From NCBI RefSeq assembly GCF_000708755.2, contig NZ_JGVU02000002.1:1178001-1242000 (forward strand): a stretch of 64,000 nt of DNA, in the 5' to 3' direction. Below the pieces are notes generated by a model, which was given only the letters and a program-made list of their open reading frames with translations, had not been told where the DNA came from and did not search any database. The position numbers and the translations under genes are program-made. This document shows, one piece after another, positions 18,863 to 29,971 of the stretch; position 1 is the stretch's first letter; the number at the start of each line of letters is the position of its first letter. Source of the DNA: Metabacillus indicus LMG 22858. Its GTDB lineage: Bacteria; Bacillota; Bacilli; Bacillales; Bacillaceae.

Positions 18863-20150
18863 AGCTTGCTTTCTTTGCACCTTGCGTATAGATATCAATT
18901 CCCGCTTCACTCAGCATCCACTCGATATGAACACCATACCCTGAAGTCGGATCGTTAACAAACACATGTGTAACGGCGCCAATCACTTTGCCATTTTGAA
19001 TAATCGGACTTCCGCTCATCCCCTGAACAATCCCGCCTGATTTCTCAAGCAGTTTTGGATCTGTAATTTTTATGACCATCCCTTTAATTGCAGGGAACTT
19101 TTGAGGAGTAGAACTGACGACCTGTACATCAAACTCCTCTACTCTGTCACCGTCTACAACCGTCAGTATATGCGCAGGACCTTCCTTTACCTCGTTTGAA
19201 AGGGCGATTGGCATAGGCTTATCATAAAGACCATTTGTCATGTCTCCGTTCAGTCTGCCAAAAATACCGAATGGACTGTTGCGTGTAATGTCCCCGATAA
19301 TCTGTCTGTCGCTTGAAAATCTGGCAAGCTTTTCTCCAGGATTCCCGTTGCTTCCCTTTTCAATGGATGTGACAGTCGATCTGACAACCTGTCCGTCCTG
19401 TACGACGATTGGTTTTTTTGTATCCATATCTGAAATAACGTGGCCTAAAGCGCCGTATTTCTTCGATTTAGGATCATAAAAGGTCATCGTCCCGATTCCC
19501 GCTGCTGAATCTCTGATATAGAGTCCGATCCGGTATGCGCCTTCATTTTCATCTTTTACCGGAACAAGCTTTGTCTTAAGCTCTTTGTTATCCCTTGAGA
19601 TCACTAAATCAAGAGGCTTGCCGGTCTTTCCTGAACCCTGAATAAACGGCGTCACATCACTCATGCTTTCAACTGTGGTGCCGTTAATTTTCGTAATGAT
19701 ATCACCGACTTGCACTCCGGCTATTTCTCCGGGGGATTTTTTTCCTCCGGATGTTTTAATTTGATGATGTCCGACAACAAGGACGCCAAGTGAATTAAGT
19801 TTAACGCCTATTGACTGGCCGCCCGGAATAACCCGGAAATCTTCAAGGACTTTAACGTCCACTTTTTTTATCGGAATTCCGGCAAGGTCAAATACGATTT
19901 CTCCTACTCCGCTTTGCCTGCCTTCAATTTGAAGGGATTCACTCCCTGTTTTAATGGAAAATACCTGCTCTGAATCCGCCGCGGCTGCATCAGCCTGCAG
20001 GGATGTCTGCATTGATAATTGCTGATTTTCGAATACAGTTAAAGAATTTGGCAATAGAACGTATTCTTTAACAGGTTTTACAAATCCTAAACTCATTAAA
20101 GAAACAAGGAGAATACAACCAATTATTTTTCTTATTTTATCTGAGCCCAA
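18861..20150 (-). CDS. spoIVB: SpoIVB sporulation serine peptidase
   Basis: 429 residues, TTG start behind AGGAGAG. An N-terminal membrane anchor ([16 protein letters not shown]) is followed by a PDZ domain ([20 protein letters not shown]) and an S55 peptidase domain with the catalytic His in GALGHVISD and Ser in GMSGSPI. It is secreted from the forespore and cleaves SpoIVFA to start pro-SigK processing. Confidence 0.96.
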   Translation of the reverse strand: MGSDKIRKIIGCILLVSLMSLGFVKPVKEYVLLPNSLTVFENQQLSMQTSLQADAAAADSEQVFSIKTGSESLQIEGRQSGVGEIVFDLAGIPIKKVDVKVLEDFRVIPGGQSIGVKLNSLGVLVVGHHQIKTSGGKKSPGEIAGVQVGDIITKINGTTVESMSDVTPFIQGSGKTGKPLDLVISRDNKELKTKLVPVKDENEGAYRIGLYIRDSAAGIGTMTFYDPKSKKYGALGHVISDMDTKKPIVVQDGQVVRSTVTSIEKGSNGNPGEKLARFSSDRQIIGDITRNSPFGIFGRLNGDMTNGLYDKPMPIALSNEVKEGPAHILTVVDGDRVEEFDVQVVSSTPQKFPAIKGMVIKITDPKLLEKSGGIVQGMSGSPIIQNGKVIGAVTHVFVNDPTSGYGVHIEWMLSEAGIDIYTQGAKKAS

Positions 20151-20304
20151 CTATACACACTCTCCTCGCTCCTACCACACCAATACATCGGCTACATTCA
20201 TTAATTTTGCCTTTTGGAGGAGCATTTATAACTGATATAAAAAGAAAATGTTGATGTTTTGGCGTATAATGCCGCAGGACGGCACATGAGGTGTTTTTTG
20301 CAGA

Positions 20305-20336
20305 CAAAAAAAATACTGCCGGCGAAGGCAGTATTT
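20305..20336 (-). terminator. Terminator of recN
   Basis: AAATACTGCC-GGCGAA-GGCAGTATTT is a 10-bp perfect stem followed on the minus strand by a T-run. The recN stop codon lies in the stem. Confidence 0.9.
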
Positions 20337-22059
20337 AGAAGCTCTTTGCAGCTTCTGCAAGAGCAAGCAATTCTTTGGCATGCTGTTTCGTCAAATCCGT
20401 TACTTCAACTCCGGCAATCATCCGGCCGACTTCTTTTATCTTTTCTTCCTCGAGAAGAGGCTTAACACTTGTTTTCGTGCGTCCTTTAACCGTTTCTTTG
20501 GAGATGAAAAGATGCGTGTCTGCCATTGCAGCTACCTGAGGCAGGTGAGTGATGCAGAGCACCTGGGACCCGACAGAGACCTTATAGATCTTCTCTGCGA
20601 TGGCCTGGGCCACTCTCCCGCTCACTCCAGTATCAACCTCATCAAAGATGATCGACGTCACTCCCTGATGCTTGGAGAAGATGCTTTTCATCGCAAGCAT
20701 GATTCTTGAAAGCTCTCCCCCGGATGCAATTTTGGAAAGCGGTTTAAGGGGTTCACCCGGATTTGTAGATAGGTAAAATTCCGTTTCATCTACTCCGTTT
20801 TCGGTGAATTTTGCAGGAACACTGTCTATTTGGACACTGTCTGGATGTCCCTTGCGGACGCCGAACACAACTTCAAACTTTGTTTTTTCCATATAGAGTT
20901 CTTTAAGCTCCTGCTGGATGTTTTTTATCAGCTCAGCAGCACTTTTTCTTCGCACAGCCGTCAGGTTTGAAGCTTCAATCACCAGATCCTTCGTAACCGA
21001 ATCAAGTTCGTTTTTCAGTTTATAAAGGTGGCTGTCGCGGTTTTGAATGGTATCAATCTCTTCTTCAATTCCTGCTGCATATTCAAGGATTTCCTCTACA
21101 CTCTGACCGTACTTTCTCTTCAGATGCGTGATCTCCGCAAGTCTTGCTTCAATTTCATTTAGCCGCTCCGGGTCAAACTCAAGTCTGTCAAGTTCACTGC
21201 GGATCTGAAACGACAGATCTTCAAGCATGTAGTAGCAGTTGGAGACGGTTTCTGACATTTCTTTCAATGAGTCATTAATCGAAGACACTTCTTCAAGGTG
21301 ACTCATGGAATGGCCGATATAGTCGAGTCCCCTCTGTTCGCCGTGAAGGGAATTATAGCTGTTCTGCAGGGATTCATAGACCTTTTCAAAGTTGGAGATT
21401 TCATTTTTTTCTTCCATGAGCTGTTCGTCTTCTTTTAATTTCAAATCAGCTTTTTCAATTTCTTCGAGCTGAAACTGAATAAGATCAAGCCTGTGGGCCA
21501 TTTCCTGTTCGTTTTCAGAAAGCTGTTTGATTTTCTTTTGCAGCGAAGCATATGTAGTGTAAATCTCTCTGTATGACGAAAGGGCATGGTTTATTTTTGA
21601 CGAACCGTACTGATCGAGCAGCTTCCAGTGATTTTCTTCATTCATCAGCTCCTGATTATCATGCTGGCCGTGAATATCAATCATGAGCTGGCCGATTTCC
21701 CTGAGAATTCCGATGGTCACAAGCTTTCCGTTCACACGGCAAATACTCTTGCCTGCTGCTGAAATGTCGCGTCTCAGGACAATCATCCCGTCACTTGTAT
21801 CAATTCCAAACTCCTGGCATCTTTCAAGGACCGGATGAGCGTCATCATCCAGCAAAAAAAGACCTTCCAGTTCAGCCCTTTTTTCTCCGTAGCGGACAAA
21901 TTCAGATGACCCTCTTCCTCCTACCAGCAAATGAACGGCATCTATAATAATGGATTTTCCAGCTCCTGTTTCTCCGGTAAGGACCGTAAGCCCTTTTTCA
22001 AAAGAGACAGTCAGTGCTTCGATTATGGCAAAGTTCTTTATGGAAAGTTCTGCTAACAC
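20335..22059 (-). CDS. recN: DNA repair protein RecN
   Basis: 574 residues of the SMC-like ABC ATPase family. Walker A is GETGAGKSII near residue 30, a long central coiled coil follows, then the signature SGGELSRIMLA and Walker B SIIFDEVDTGVSG. It acts early at double-strand breaks. I chose the GTG at 22059 (VLAELSIKNFAI) behind AAGGGGG; the longer ORF adds seven residues only. Confidence 0.96.
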   Translation of the reverse strand: MLAELSIKNFAIIEALTVSFEKGLTVLTGETGAGKSIIIDAVHLLVGGRGSSEFVRYGEKRAELEGLFLLDDDAHPVLERCQEFGIDTSDGMIVLRRDISAAGKSICRVNGKLVTIGILREIGQLMIDIHGQHDNQELMNEENHWKLLDQYGSSKINHALSSYREIYTTYASLQKKIKQLSENEQEMAHRLDLIQFQLEEIEKADLKLKEDEQLMEEKNEISNFEKVYESLQNSYNSLHGEQRGLDYIGHSMSHLEEVSSINDSLKEMSETVSNCYYMLEDLSFQIRSELDRLEFDPERLNEIEARLAEITHLKRKYGQSVEEILEYAAGIEEEIDTIQNRDSHLYKLKNELDSVTKDLVIEASNLTAVRRKSAAELIKNIQQELKELYMEKTKFEVVFGVRKGHPDSVQIDSVPAKFTENGVDETEFYLSTNPGEPLKPLSKIASGGELSRIMLAMKSIFSKHQGVTSIIFDEVDTGVSGRVAQAIAEKIYKVSVGSQVLCITHLPQVAAMADTHLFISKETVKGRTKTSVKPLLEEEKIKEVGRMIAGVEVTDLTKQHAKELLALAEAAKSF

Positions 22060-22088
22060 AGGGCCGAATCCCCCTTCCATTTCATTCT

Positions 22089-22538
22089 TTAAAGCATATC
22101 CAGGAATCGCTTGGAGATGGTTTCGGTATCATCTGGTGTTCTGCAGATAATTAAGATCGTATCATCTCCGCAGATTGTCCCTAATATTTCATTCCAATCC
22201 AGGTTGTCGATAAGTGCTCCTATGGCATTTGCATTGCCGGGAAGTGTTTTCATAATAATGTTATGGCCTGCTGAATCAATTTTTACAAAGGCATCCATTA
22301 GCGCCCGTTTCAGCTTCTGAAGCGGGTTAAAGCGCTGATCTGCAGGGAGGCTGTATTTATACCGCCCATCAAGCATTGGGACCTTTACAAGGTGCAGCTC
22401 TTTAATGTCTCTTGAGACTGTAGCCTGAGTAACATTAAAGGCAGCTTCCTTAAGCATGTCCACCAGTTCATCCTGCGTTTCCACTTCATTATGTGTGATC
22501 AGCTCGCGGATTTTAATGTGTCGTTGACCTTTATTCAT
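22089..22538 (-). CDS. ahrC: Arginine repressor/activator AhrC (ArgR)
   Basis: 149 residues. An N-terminal winged helix ([16 protein letters not shown]) precedes a C-terminal hexamerisation and arginine-binding domain ([29 protein letters not shown]). It represses arginine synthesis and activates catabolism. The recN-ahrC-yqxC order is conserved in Bacillus. Confidence 0.96.
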   Translation of the reverse strand: MNKGQRHIKIRELITHNEVETQDELVDMLKEAAFNVTQATVSRDIKELHLVKVPMLDGRYKYSLPADQRFNPLQKLKRALMDAFVKIDSAGHNIIMKTLPGNANAIGALIDNLDWNEILGTICGDDTILIICRTPDDTETISKRFLDML

Positions 22539-22699
22539 TGGGCACCCCTTGTTAACTGTATGATTATACTGAATATGTTATATGAAATCGCTAAAAATGT
22601 ACATGTTTTTGTCAGCCTGCATGTTCAGGCGGTTCATTGATTTACTGGTAGTATACTCAGAAATGCAAGAAGCATTTGCATTTCTGCCGGCAGAACAAA

Positions 22700-22728
22700 C
22701 AGGAATAACGGCAGCAGCGTTATTCCTG
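22700..22728 (-). terminator. Terminator of the TlyA-family gene
   Basis: CAGGAATAACG-GCAGCAG-CGTTATTCCTG is an 11-bp perfect inverted repeat. On the minus strand TTTGTT follows. The upstream gene's stop codon lies inside the stem. Confidence 0.75.
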
Positions 22729-23559
22729 TTCCTGTTTCTTAGTTTTCAGTTCACTTTGTGCTTGTTCGACTACTGCATCAATGCTCTCAGGCAGCAGGTT
22801 TTCACCAGGCTGGCCGATGGCATTCTTCAGATGCAGCAGAAATTCAATGTTTCCGTCTCCGCCTGTGATGGGGGAGTAGGAAAGATTGACACAGTCATAG
22901 CCCTCTTTCAGAGCAAATTGGGTAATATCTTCAAGCACCAGTCTGTGTGTTTTCGGTTCTCTGACGATACCCTTTTTGCCTACAAGCTCTTTGCCTGCTT
23001 CAAACTGAGGTTTGACGAGCGCGATGCAGTCTCCTCCTGCGACTAATATTTTCTTAAGTGCAGGAAGGATCAGCCTCAAAGAAATAAACGACACATCAAT
23101 GGATGCAACTTCAGGGAGCCCCGCTGTAAAATCAGCAGGCACTGAATAACGGAAATTCGTCCGTTCCATCACCGTCACCCGTTCATCCTGCCGGAGCTTC
23201 CAGGCAAGCTGGTTATACCCGACATCAAGCGCATAGGAGCTTTTTGCCCCGTTTTGGAGGGCACAGTCTGTAAAACCGCCTGTTGATGATCCGATATCCA
23301 AAAGAATTTTACCTTCTACCGTTAAGTCAAATTCTTTCAGTGCTTTTTCAAGCTTTAAGCCTCCGCGGCTGACATACGGCATGACATTTCCTTTTACAGT
23401 AAGCGTTAGAGAGGTGTCGACCTTTTCACCCGGTTTTTCCACTCTCTCTTCATTTGCATACACAAGCCCTGCCATAATAGCCCGCTTGGCTTTTTCTCTT
23501 GTTTCAATTAACCCTCTTTCAACAAGGAGGATATCAATTCTTTCTTTTTTTGAACTCAT
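22720..23559 (-). CDS. yqxC: TlyA family RNA methyltransferase (YqxC)
   Basis: 279 residues. The N-terminal S4 RNA-binding domain (RIDILLVERGLIETREKAKRAIMAG) is followed by an FtsJ-like SAM domain (LDIGSSTGGFTDCALQNGA) and KPQFEAGKE. It likely 2'-O-methylates rRNA. It begins 4 bp after dxs ends. Confidence 0.93.
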   Translation of the reverse strand: MSSKKERIDILLVERGLIETREKAKRAIMAGLVYANEERVEKPGEKVDTSLTLTVKGNVMPYVSRGGLKLEKALKEFDLTVEGKILLDIGSSTGGFTDCALQNGAKSSYALDVGYNQLAWKLRQDERVTVMERTNFRYSVPADFTAGLPEVASIDVSFISLRLILPALKKILVAGGDCIALVKPQFEAGKELVGKKGIVREPKTHRLVLEDITQFALKEGYDCVNLSYSPITGGDGNIEFLLHLKNAIGQPGENLLPESIDAVVEQAQSELKTKKQEQE

Positions 23560-23562
23560 TCA

Positions 23563-25464
23563 TTAAACCCTTTTCTCTTTCTCTTTTGAAATGCTGATAA
23601 TCCGGTTTTCTGCATGCGCAGCTGTCATCCCGATCTCATCAAGCAGCTTGCCCACACTTCCGTGTTCGATAAATCGATCCGGTATTCCCATTCTGTCAAT
23701 CACAGCATCTGAATAGCCGTTTTCCTGGGCAAATTCCAGAACGGCACTGCCGAATCCTCCTTGAAGGACAGCTTCTTCTATTGTCAGAACAGCAAGCTTT
23801 TCTTCAAAAATCTCTGCCAGCATGCTCTCATCAAGAGGCTTGATGAACCTTGCATTGACCACTCTTACAGACAGGTCTTTTTTAGCCAGGCTTTCAGCAG
23901 CTTCAAGCGCCATTTCAATGGTCGTTCCAAATGTAAGGATCACAGCGTCAGTTCCAGGTCTGATCACTTCCCATGTACCTATAGGAATTTCCTTAAGCTC
24001 GGCATCCATCTTGACTCCGATGCCGTTTCCGCGCGGATATCTCAGGGCTATCGGACCGTCATTGTATTTGATGGCCGTATTAACCATGTGCTGGCCTTCA
24101 TTCTCATCTTTCGGCATCATCAGCACAATGTTCGGCAAGTGTCTCAGGAAGGCAATATCAAAAACACCCTGATGCGTCTCACCGTCTGCACCAACTAGGC
24201 CTGAGCGGTCGATTCCGATAAAAACGTTCAAATTCTGCCGGCAAATATCATGCACGACCTGATCGTACGCTCTTTGCAGGAACGTTGAGTAAATGGCAAG
24301 AAACGGCTTCATATCCTGGGCTGCAAGTCCTGCGGCCATTGTCGTTGCATGCTGTTCAGCGATACCCACATCAAACATGCGGTCCGGAAATTCCGCTGCG
24401 AACTTCTCAAGCTTAGAGCCGACAGGCATGGCAGGAGTAACGGCAACAATCCGTTTGTCTTCACGCGCAAGTTTACGCACTGTCTCACTGACTAAAGCGC
24501 TCCATGCCGGACCGGCTGCCTCCCCTTTCACAAAATCGCCCGTTTCAATTTTATACGGCCCTGTTCCGTGCCATGTACCGATCTTATCGGTTTCAGCAGG
24601 CTGGTAGCCCTTCCCTTTTTTTGTAATGACGTGCAGCAGCACCGGACCTTTCGTCTTCTTCGCATACTGCAGATTTTCAAAAAGGTCATCATAGTTGTGT
24701 CCGTCTACAGGACCTAGGTAAGTAATACCGAGCTCCTCGAAAAAGATGCCTGATACAAGCATATATTTTAGACTGTCTTTCACGCGTTCTGCAGTCGAAG
24801 CAAGCTTGCCGCCTACAGCAGGGATTTTTTTCAGGATATATTCGAGTTCATCTTTCACCCATTGATATTTTCCTGCTGTCCGGAGCTTTCCAAGAACGTT
24901 GTGCAGAGCACCGACGTTTGGTGCGATGGACATTTCGTTGTCATTTAAGATGATGATCATGTCCTTTTGCTCATGACCGATATGATTAAGGGCCTCAAGT
25001 GCCATTCCGCCTGTCAGCGCCCCGTCTCCGATAATCGGCACAATGTGATCTTTCGTGCCTTTTAAGTCTCTTGCAATGGCCATTCCCATAGCAGCAGAAA
25101 GAGAAGTCGAGCTGTGACCGGTTTCCCAGACGTCATGTTCGCTTTCATTACGTTTCGGGAATCCGCACAATCCCTGGTACTGCCTGATTGTATCGAATTC
25201 GCACGCGCGGCCTGTCAGGATTTTATGTACATAAGACTGATGGCCTACGTCCCACAGAAATTTATCATTCGGACTGTCGAAGATTTTATGAAGGGCGATT
25301 GTCAATTCAACCACACCTAAATTCGGTCCGATGTGCCCTCCTGTTACAGAAAGCTTTTCAATCAGAAATTTGCGGATTTCCGCACCCAGCTGTTCTAATT
25401 CAGGGTTTGAAAGCTTCTTAAGGAAGGACGGGTCTTTAATGGATAATAGATCCAAATGGATCAC
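23563..25464 (-). CDS. dxs: 1-deoxy-D-xylulose-5-phosphate synthase
   Basis: 633 residues. The ThDP motif is [18 protein letters not shown]...NDNEM, and transketolase domains include [18 protein letters not shown]. First enzyme of the MEP isoprenoid pathway. The start is uncertain: GTG at 25464 gives MIHLDLLS, while TTG at 25455 (LDLLS, as in B. subtilis) has GAGTGA at the right distance. A sigma-A promoter and a terminator-like hairpin precede it. Confidence 0.96.
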   Translation of the reverse strand: MIHLDLLSIKDPSFLKKLSNPELEQLGAEIRKFLIEKLSVTGGHIGPNLGVVELTIALHKIFDSPNDKFLWDVGHQSYVHKILTGRACEFDTIRQYQGLCGFPKRNESEHDVWETGHSSTSLSAAMGMAIARDLKGTKDHIVPIIGDGALTGGMALEALNHIGHEQKDMIIILNDNEMSIAPNVGALHNVLGKLRTAGKYQWVKDELEYILKKIPAVGGKLASTAERVKDSLKYMLVSGIFFEELGITYLGPVDGHNYDDLFENLQYAKKTKGPVLLHVITKKGKGYQPAETDKIGTWHGTGPYKIETGDFVKGEAAGPAWSALVSETVRKLAREDKRIVAVTPAMPVGSKLEKFAAEFPDRMFDVGIAEQHATTMAAGLAAQDMKPFLAIYSTFLQRAYDQVVHDICRQNLNVFIGIDRSGLVGADGETHQGVFDIAFLRHLPNIVLMMPKDENEGQHMVNTAIKYNDGPIALRYPRGNGIGVKMDAELKEIPIGTWEVIRPGTDAVILTFGTTIEMALEAAESLAKKDLSVRVVNARFIKPLDESMLAEIFEEKLAVLTIEEAVLQGGFGSAVLEFAQENGYSDAVIDRMGIPDRFIEHGSVGKLLDEIGMTAAHAENRIISISKEKEKRV

Positions 25465-25496
25465 TCGCTTTCAGTTCATTTTCAAGGTCTTTTGCT

Positions 25497-25531
25497 AAAA
25501 AAGAGCCGCTAACACAGCAAGTGATAACGGC
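25497..25531 (-). terminator. Terminator-like hairpin in the dxs leader (possible attenuator)
   Basis: Minus-strand GCCGTTATCAC-TTGCT-GTGTTAGCGGC forms 10 of 11 pairs (25505-25531) and is followed by TCTTTTTT. It lies between the predicted dxs promoter and the dxs start, about 33 nt upstream of the GTG, so it would stop dxs transcription unless regulated. Confidence 0.6.
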
Positions 25532-25606
25532 GCCATTGTTTAATTATCGCTTTATTTGCAGTCTTTACCGCGCTGTCTGCTTAAGATATGTATAAAATAT
25601 GGTGAT

Positions 25607-25635
25607 AGTATACCATACCGTATGAAAAACCTCAA
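25607..25635 (-). promoter_or_regulatory. Predicted sigma-A promoter of dxs
   Basis: TTGAGG (25630-25635) and TATACT (25607-25612) on the minus strand are 17 bp apart. The predicted transcript would have a leader of about 135 nt. The rest of the ispA-dxs gap holds a degenerate copy of a dispersed repeat (about 25700-25730) and the ispA terminator. Confidence 0.6.
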
Positions 25636-25786
25636 TTTGACGGTGTTTTACAGAAAAAGGAGAGGCGCCTTGATCAGATTCGGCAGATTAGAATTCCGCA
25701 GAAAAGTCCGCTTTTGACTTTTTTGCCATGGGGCAGCTTAGTAATGTTATCGGTGTTTTTATGTTATTTATGATACCCTGCCCAAC

Positions 25787-25816
25787 AAAAAAACGCGACC
25801 TGATGTCGCGTTTTTA
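25787..25816 (-). terminator. Terminator of ispA
   Basis: ACGCGAC-CTGAT-GTCGCGT with a T-run on the minus strand, overlapping the ispA stop. Confidence 0.88.
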
Positions 25817-26695
25817 ATGATCTCTTGAAGCAATCAGATCGCAAAGCTCCTCTAAAAGAGACGAATCTATCTTCATTTCTAAAAGAATCCCTTTTGCTTG
25901 TGCAATATGGCCTGCAAGCTTTTCTTTTGCTCCCTCGAGAGTGAGAAGTGCAGGATAGGTTGTTTTTTGATTTCCTTCATCTGAACCGACAGGCTTGCCG
26001 ATCTTGGCCTGTTGCCCTTCAATATCCAGAATATCATCCTGGATTTGAAAAGCGATTCCTACATGATAGGAAAACGTTCTGAGCATTTCTTTTTCATGTG
26101 CTTCTGCTTCAGCGAGGATTGCTCCTGCCATGATGGAAAAGCCAAGAAGCTTTGCTGTTTTATGCTCATGTATGTATTCTAGCTCGGTAAGGGAAAGAGT
26201 TTTCCCCTCACCCTGCATATCAGCAACCTGCCCTCCAACCATGCCTTCTGCACCCGATGCGCGCACAAGTTCACTGATTAAAGACAGACGCATTTCTGCA
26301 GAGATGTCCTGCTGGTCGGTTAGGATGCCGAAGCTGTGTGTTAGTAGACCGTCACCTGCAAGAATCGCCATTGCTTCGCCAAACACTTTATGGTTTGTCG
26401 GTTTGCCTCTCCGCAAGTCATCATTGTCCATCGCCGGAAGATCATCATGAATGAGAGAATAAGTATGGATCATTTCAACTGCGCATGCAGCAGGAATGCC
26501 TGTTTCTTCTTCTTTGCCGAACGCTCTGAGAACCGCCAGGACCAGCGCGGGACGCAGGCGCTTGCCTCCTGCTGTCAGGGAATAGGACATTGCCTCTTTA
26601 ATAACAGCCGGAGCCTGAAGTCTGCTGATATACTCAGGCAGCCTTGCTTCAATCAATTCTTTTCTCGAAGAAAGAAACTGGCTGAGGTTCATCAT
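25814..26695 (-). CDS. ispA: Farnesyl diphosphate synthase (polyprenyl synthetase family)
   Basis: 293 residues. The first Asp-rich motif is [10 protein letters not shown] and the second is [18 protein letters not shown] binds the isoprenyl substrate. It condenses IPP with DMAPP/GPP. The ATG overlaps the xseB stop, which suggests translational coupling. Confidence 0.95.
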   Translation of the reverse strand: MMNLSQFLSSRKELIEARLPEYISRLQAPAVIKEAMSYSLTAGGKRLRPALVLAVLRAFGKEEETGIPAACAVEMIHTYSLIHDDLPAMDNDDLRRGKPTNHKVFGEAMAILAGDGLLTHSFGILTDQQDISAEMRLSLISELVRASGAEGMVGGQVADMQGEGKTLSLTELEYIHEHKTAKLLGFSIMAGAILAEAEAHEKEMLRTFSYHVGIAFQIQDDILDIEGQQAKIGKPVGSDEGNQKTTYPALLTLEGAKEKLAGHIAQAKGILLEMKIDSSLLEELCDLIASRDH

Positions 26696-26925
26696 TCTTC
26701 CTCCTGAAGGTCAAACGGCGCAAGCTCACCGTCTTCGCGGAGAATCAGGTCCATTTGCTTTTCAACCGATTGAAGCTTATCGTGGCAAAGTTTTGACAGC
26801 TTCATGCCGTCCTGAAAGTAGGCAATCGCTTTTTCAAGTGGAACATCGCCTTCTTCAAGCTTTTCCACAATTCCCTCAAGCTCTTCCATTGCCTGTTCAA
26901 ACGTAACCTCTTTTTTTTCACTCAT
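26692..26925 (-). CDS. xseB: Exodeoxyribonuclease VII small subunit
   Basis: 77 residues, fully helical and acidic ([26 protein letters not shown]), of normal family length. It binds several-fold to XseA. It overlaps xseA by 8 nt. Confidence 0.95.
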   Translation of the reverse strand: MSEKKEVTFEQAMEELEGIVEKLEEGDVPLEKAIAYFQDGMKLSKLCHDKLQSVEKQMDLILREDGELAPFDLQEEE

Positions 26926-28270
26926 GTGACTTTCGCTCCTCCACTCCTGTAACTTGGCAGATGACTTGTCCGTCCTGCAGATGAATGTGCAGACCGTCGC
27001 CTTTTTTCACCTGTGTAATGCTTTTTACAAGGTTGTCATCCTGATAAGCAATACTGTAGCCCCGGTCCATGATTTTAAGGGGGCTGAGTGCATTAAGATT
27101 TGCTGCCATTGCCCCGAACGCAGCCTGTTTTTGTTTCAGATGCACAGACATATCCCTCGTCAATTTTTTGACAAGCTGCTGGTGCCGTTCTTTTTCGCGG
27201 CTGATTTTTTCGTTCGGATGCACTCTAAGCAAGCGGCTGCTTAATGCTGCAAACCGCTCTTTTTTCATCTGGATGTTGCGGATGCTCTCTTTTTGCAGGG
27301 ATTCAACGAGAACATCAAGCTGCTGCTCTTTTTGCTGATACAGCTGCTTCGGGTATTTAAAAGCATAGGATTTCTGGTAATAGGCAAGCTGTTCTTTTTT
27401 CGCCGTAAGCTTCTCCTGCATGGCTCTCAAAAGCCTGGTCTTCTTGTTTGCCGTTCTCTCAAGAAGATCGGCAAAATGGGGAACAGCAAGTTCCGCAGCA
27501 CCTGTTGGCGTTGGAGCGCGCAAATCTGCGACAAAGTCAGCTATTGTATAATCCGTTTCATGCCCGACAGCCGAGATAATCGGCACTTTCGAGCTGAATA
27601 TTTCACGTGCCACAATTTCTTCGTTAAATGCCCAAAGTTCTTCAATTGAGCCTCCGCCCCTGCCTGCGATGATCACATCAAGTGTCCCGAGGCTGTTTGC
27701 CTGCCGGATGGCTTTCACAACAGACGGGCCTGCGTTTATTCCCTGTACAAGTGCAGGGATAATGATCACCTTTGCAGATGGGTACCTGCGCTTGATTGTT
27801 GTTAAAATATCACGCACAGCAGCGCCCGTAGGGGATGTAATCACACCGATTTCAGAAGGATATTTCGGTACCTGCTGCTTGTGCCTTTCGTCAAAAAGCC
27901 CTTCCTTTTCAAGCTTCTTTTTCAGCTCTTCATAAGCAAGATACAGACTTCCAATTCCGTCAGGCTGCATTTCTTTTACATAGATCTGATAATTTCCGCT
28001 TGGTTCGTACACGGAGATTTCACAGCGCAGCAGCACCTTCATCCCGTTTTCCGGCATGAATTTTAAGGAAGCGTTCTGACCTGCGAACATAACAGCTGCA
28101 ATACGCGCTCCCTCATCCTTCAATGTGAAATACATATGGCCGCGGCTGTGCATTTTAAAGTTGGAAAGCTCGCCTTTGACCCAAATATCCTTTAAATGCG
28201 GATCGGCATCAAACTTCCGCTTGATGTATTTTGTGAGGGCGGTTACCGTTACATGTTTGATTTCACTCAT
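26918..28270 (-). CDS. xseA: Exodeoxyribonuclease VII large subunit
   Basis: 450 residues. An N-terminal OB fold ([25 protein letters not shown]) precedes the catalytic domain ([46 protein letters not shown]) and a basic coiled-coil C-terminal half. It degrades single-stranded DNA from both ends. Confidence 0.96.
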   Translation of the reverse strand: MSEIKHVTVTALTKYIKRKFDADPHLKDIWVKGELSNFKMHSRGHMYFTLKDEGARIAAVMFAGQNASLKFMPENGMKVLLRCEISVYEPSGNYQIYVKEMQPDGIGSLYLAYEELKKKLEKEGLFDERHKQQVPKYPSEIGVITSPTGAAVRDILTTIKRRYPSAKVIIIPALVQGINAGPSVVKAIRQANSLGTLDVIIAGRGGGSIEELWAFNEEIVAREIFSSKVPIISAVGHETDYTIADFVADLRAPTPTGAAELAVPHFADLLERTANKKTRLLRAMQEKLTAKKEQLAYYQKSYAFKYPKQLYQQKEQQLDVLVESLQKESIRNIQMKKERFAALSSRLLRVHPNEKISREKERHQQLVKKLTRDMSVHLKQKQAAFGAMAANLNALSPLKIMDRGYSIAYQDDNLVKSITQVKKGDGLHIHLQDGQVICQVTGVEERKSHE

Positions 28271-28289
28271 CCGCCTGAACTCCTTTATC

Positions 28290-29156
28290 TTACTTGGAAG
28301 GCTGATTAACAGCAGATTTTTTGGCTGATTTTACAACGTTATGGGCTAGCATGGTGATGGTCATCGGACCGACGCCGCCTGGAACAGGAGTAATATGGCT
28401 TGCTTTGTTCATTGCATCCTCAAAGACAACATCTCCGCACAGCTTTCCTGTGTCCAGTCTGTTGACTCCGACATCAATGACTGCTGCACCTTCTTTAAGA
28501 TGGTCTCCTGTAATGAAGTTCGCTTTGCCGACAGCAGCAATCAGAATATCTGCCTGACGGGTCATTTCTTTTAAGTTTGGCGTTCTTGAATGGCAGTAAG
28601 TCACTGTCGCATGCTCATTAAGCAGCAGAATGCCGGCAGGTTTTCCGACAATGTTGCTTCTTCCGACAACAACCACGTGCTTCCCTGAAATTTCAATCCC
28701 GGCAGATTTAATCATTTCCACAATTCCTGCAGGGGTGCATGGAAGGAAGGTATCCTGTCCGACCATCATTTGTCCTACATTTAGAGGATGGAATCCGTCA
28801 ACGTCCTTTTCAGGAGAAATTTTTTCAATGACTGCTTTTTCGCTGATGTGTTCAGGCAGAGGCAGCTGGACAAGAATGCCATGGCAGCTGTCGTCCTCAT
28901 TATAGGTTTCAATCACATTAAGCAGTTCTTCTTCCGTCATCTTTTCTGAAAAATGTTCAAGTTTAAAAGCAACCCCGATTTCTTCGGACGCTTTCTGTTT
29001 CCCTTTAATATAGGAAAGAGATGCGGGGTTGTCACCGACAAGAATAATCGTTAATCCGGGAGTAATTCCCTGTTCTTTTAATCCTTTTACTTCCTCGGCA
29101 AGCTGTCTGCGTTTTTCCTGTGCCAATTCTTTTCCGCTGATGATTGAAGCTGTCAT
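28290..29156 (-). CDS. folD: Methylenetetrahydrofolate dehydrogenase / cyclohydrolase FolD
   Basis: 288 residues. Motifs are [14 protein letters not shown] with the catalytic Lys, [19 protein letters not shown] and [12 protein letters not shown] chose the ATG at 29156, which sits behind CTGAGGAGGAACAAAACA; the longer ORF reads back through the nusB 3' end. It provides formyl-THF for purine synthesis. Confidence 0.96.
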   Translation of the reverse strand: MTASIISGKELAQEKRRQLAEEVKGLKEQGITPGLTIILVGDNPASLSYIKGKQKASEEIGVAFKLEHFSEKMTEEELLNVIETYNEDDSCHGILVQLPLPEHISEKAVIEKISPEKDVDGFHPLNVGQMMVGQDTFLPCTPAGIVEMIKSAGIEISGKHVVVVGRSNIVGKPAGILLLNEHATVTYCHSRTPNLKEMTRQADILIAAVGKANFITGDHLKEGAAVIDVGVNRLDTGKLCGDVVFEDAMNKASHITPVPGGVGPMTITMLAHNVVKSAKKSAVNQPSK

Positions 29157-29190
29157 TGTTTTGTTCCTCCTCAGGTGGTGTTTGACAGAG

Positions 29191-29583
29191 TTATCTGTCG
29201 AGTGCTGATTTAATGTTTGAGAGGACTCCGTTGATAAATTTCGGCGACTGGTCATCCCCGAACGTTTTAGCGAGTTCGATGGCTTCGTCAAGGGTAACGT
29301 TAAGAGGAATTTCCTCCATAAACATCATTTCATAAACGGCTAAACGAAGAACAGAGCGGTCTACGTTTGCAAGCCGTTCAAGCTTCCAGTTTACGAGGTG
29401 AGGCTTAATTTGCTCATCAATCTCTTCTGTATGTTCCACAGTTCCCAAAACGAGAGCCGTCATGAATTCATCCATCTGTTCTCCGTCCAGGGCATGATTC
29501 ATTGCTTCTTTTGGATCAATCTCGCTTACGTCTATCTGAAAGAGTGCCTGAAGTGCTTTTTCTCTTGCTAATCTTCGTTTCAT
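29191..29583 (-). CDS. nusB: Transcription antitermination factor NusB
   Basis: 130 residues, all-helical ([21 protein letters not shown]...). It binds boxA RNA with NusE to form the rRNA antitermination complex. I chose the ATG at 29583 behind AAAGGAGCAAGTAAGA; the ORF extends 8 residues further without support. Confidence 0.95.
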   Translation of the reverse strand: MKRRLAREKALQALFQIDVSEIDPKEAMNHALDGEQMDEFMTALVLGTVEHTEEIDEQIKPHLVNWKLERLANVDRSVLRLAVYEMMFMEEIPLNVTLDEAIELAKTFGDDQSPKFINGVLSNIKSALDR

Positions 29584-29814
29584 TCTTACTTGCTCCTTTA
29601 TGTACAAAAATGTCGAAATGTCATAGAACGATCATACCATATTTTACGGACAGAAGCACACTGCAGTTGTTGTTTTTCGGCCAAATAACGAATAAAAAAC
29701 AGTCCTGCCTCTAAAATATTCGTACTTAGTGGAATCTTCGCTCAATTCAGTCTGGAATAAAGCATGTGTAAAATGGATGATTTTGTGTAGGTTACAGTCA
29801 GTAAAATGGTAATC

Positions 29815-29960
29815 GTTTCTTTCCGCTGCAGGAATTTGCTTTCCGCGGGGAGGGATGGGAGCTTGTACCCGTTCCCTTTCGCTCCAGTCACTTGCTTTCC
29901 GCGGGGAGCGCCTGGAGCCTCCTCGCTTCGCTTGCGGGGTCTCCAGTGCCCTCTTCATCC
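29815..29960. repeat. GC-rich intergenic repeat with two CTTTCCGCGGGGAG cores
   Basis: CTTTCCGCGGGGAG occurs twice, near 29840 and 29894, and the second is followed by CGCCTGGAGCCTCCTCGCTTCGCTTGCGGGGTCTCCAG, in which GGAGCC/GGGTCTCC and GCTTCG/CGAAGC-like arms can fold. GC content is well above the flanks. From memory, elements with this core are common between genes in many Bacillaceae. Not coding. Confidence 0.7.
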
Positions 29961-29971
29961 CTAGAAAAGCG

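Noticed and set aside
29156-29291. 45-residue N-terminal extension of FolD
   Set aside because: It overlaps nusB and precedes an ideal AGGAGG-ATG start at 29156.
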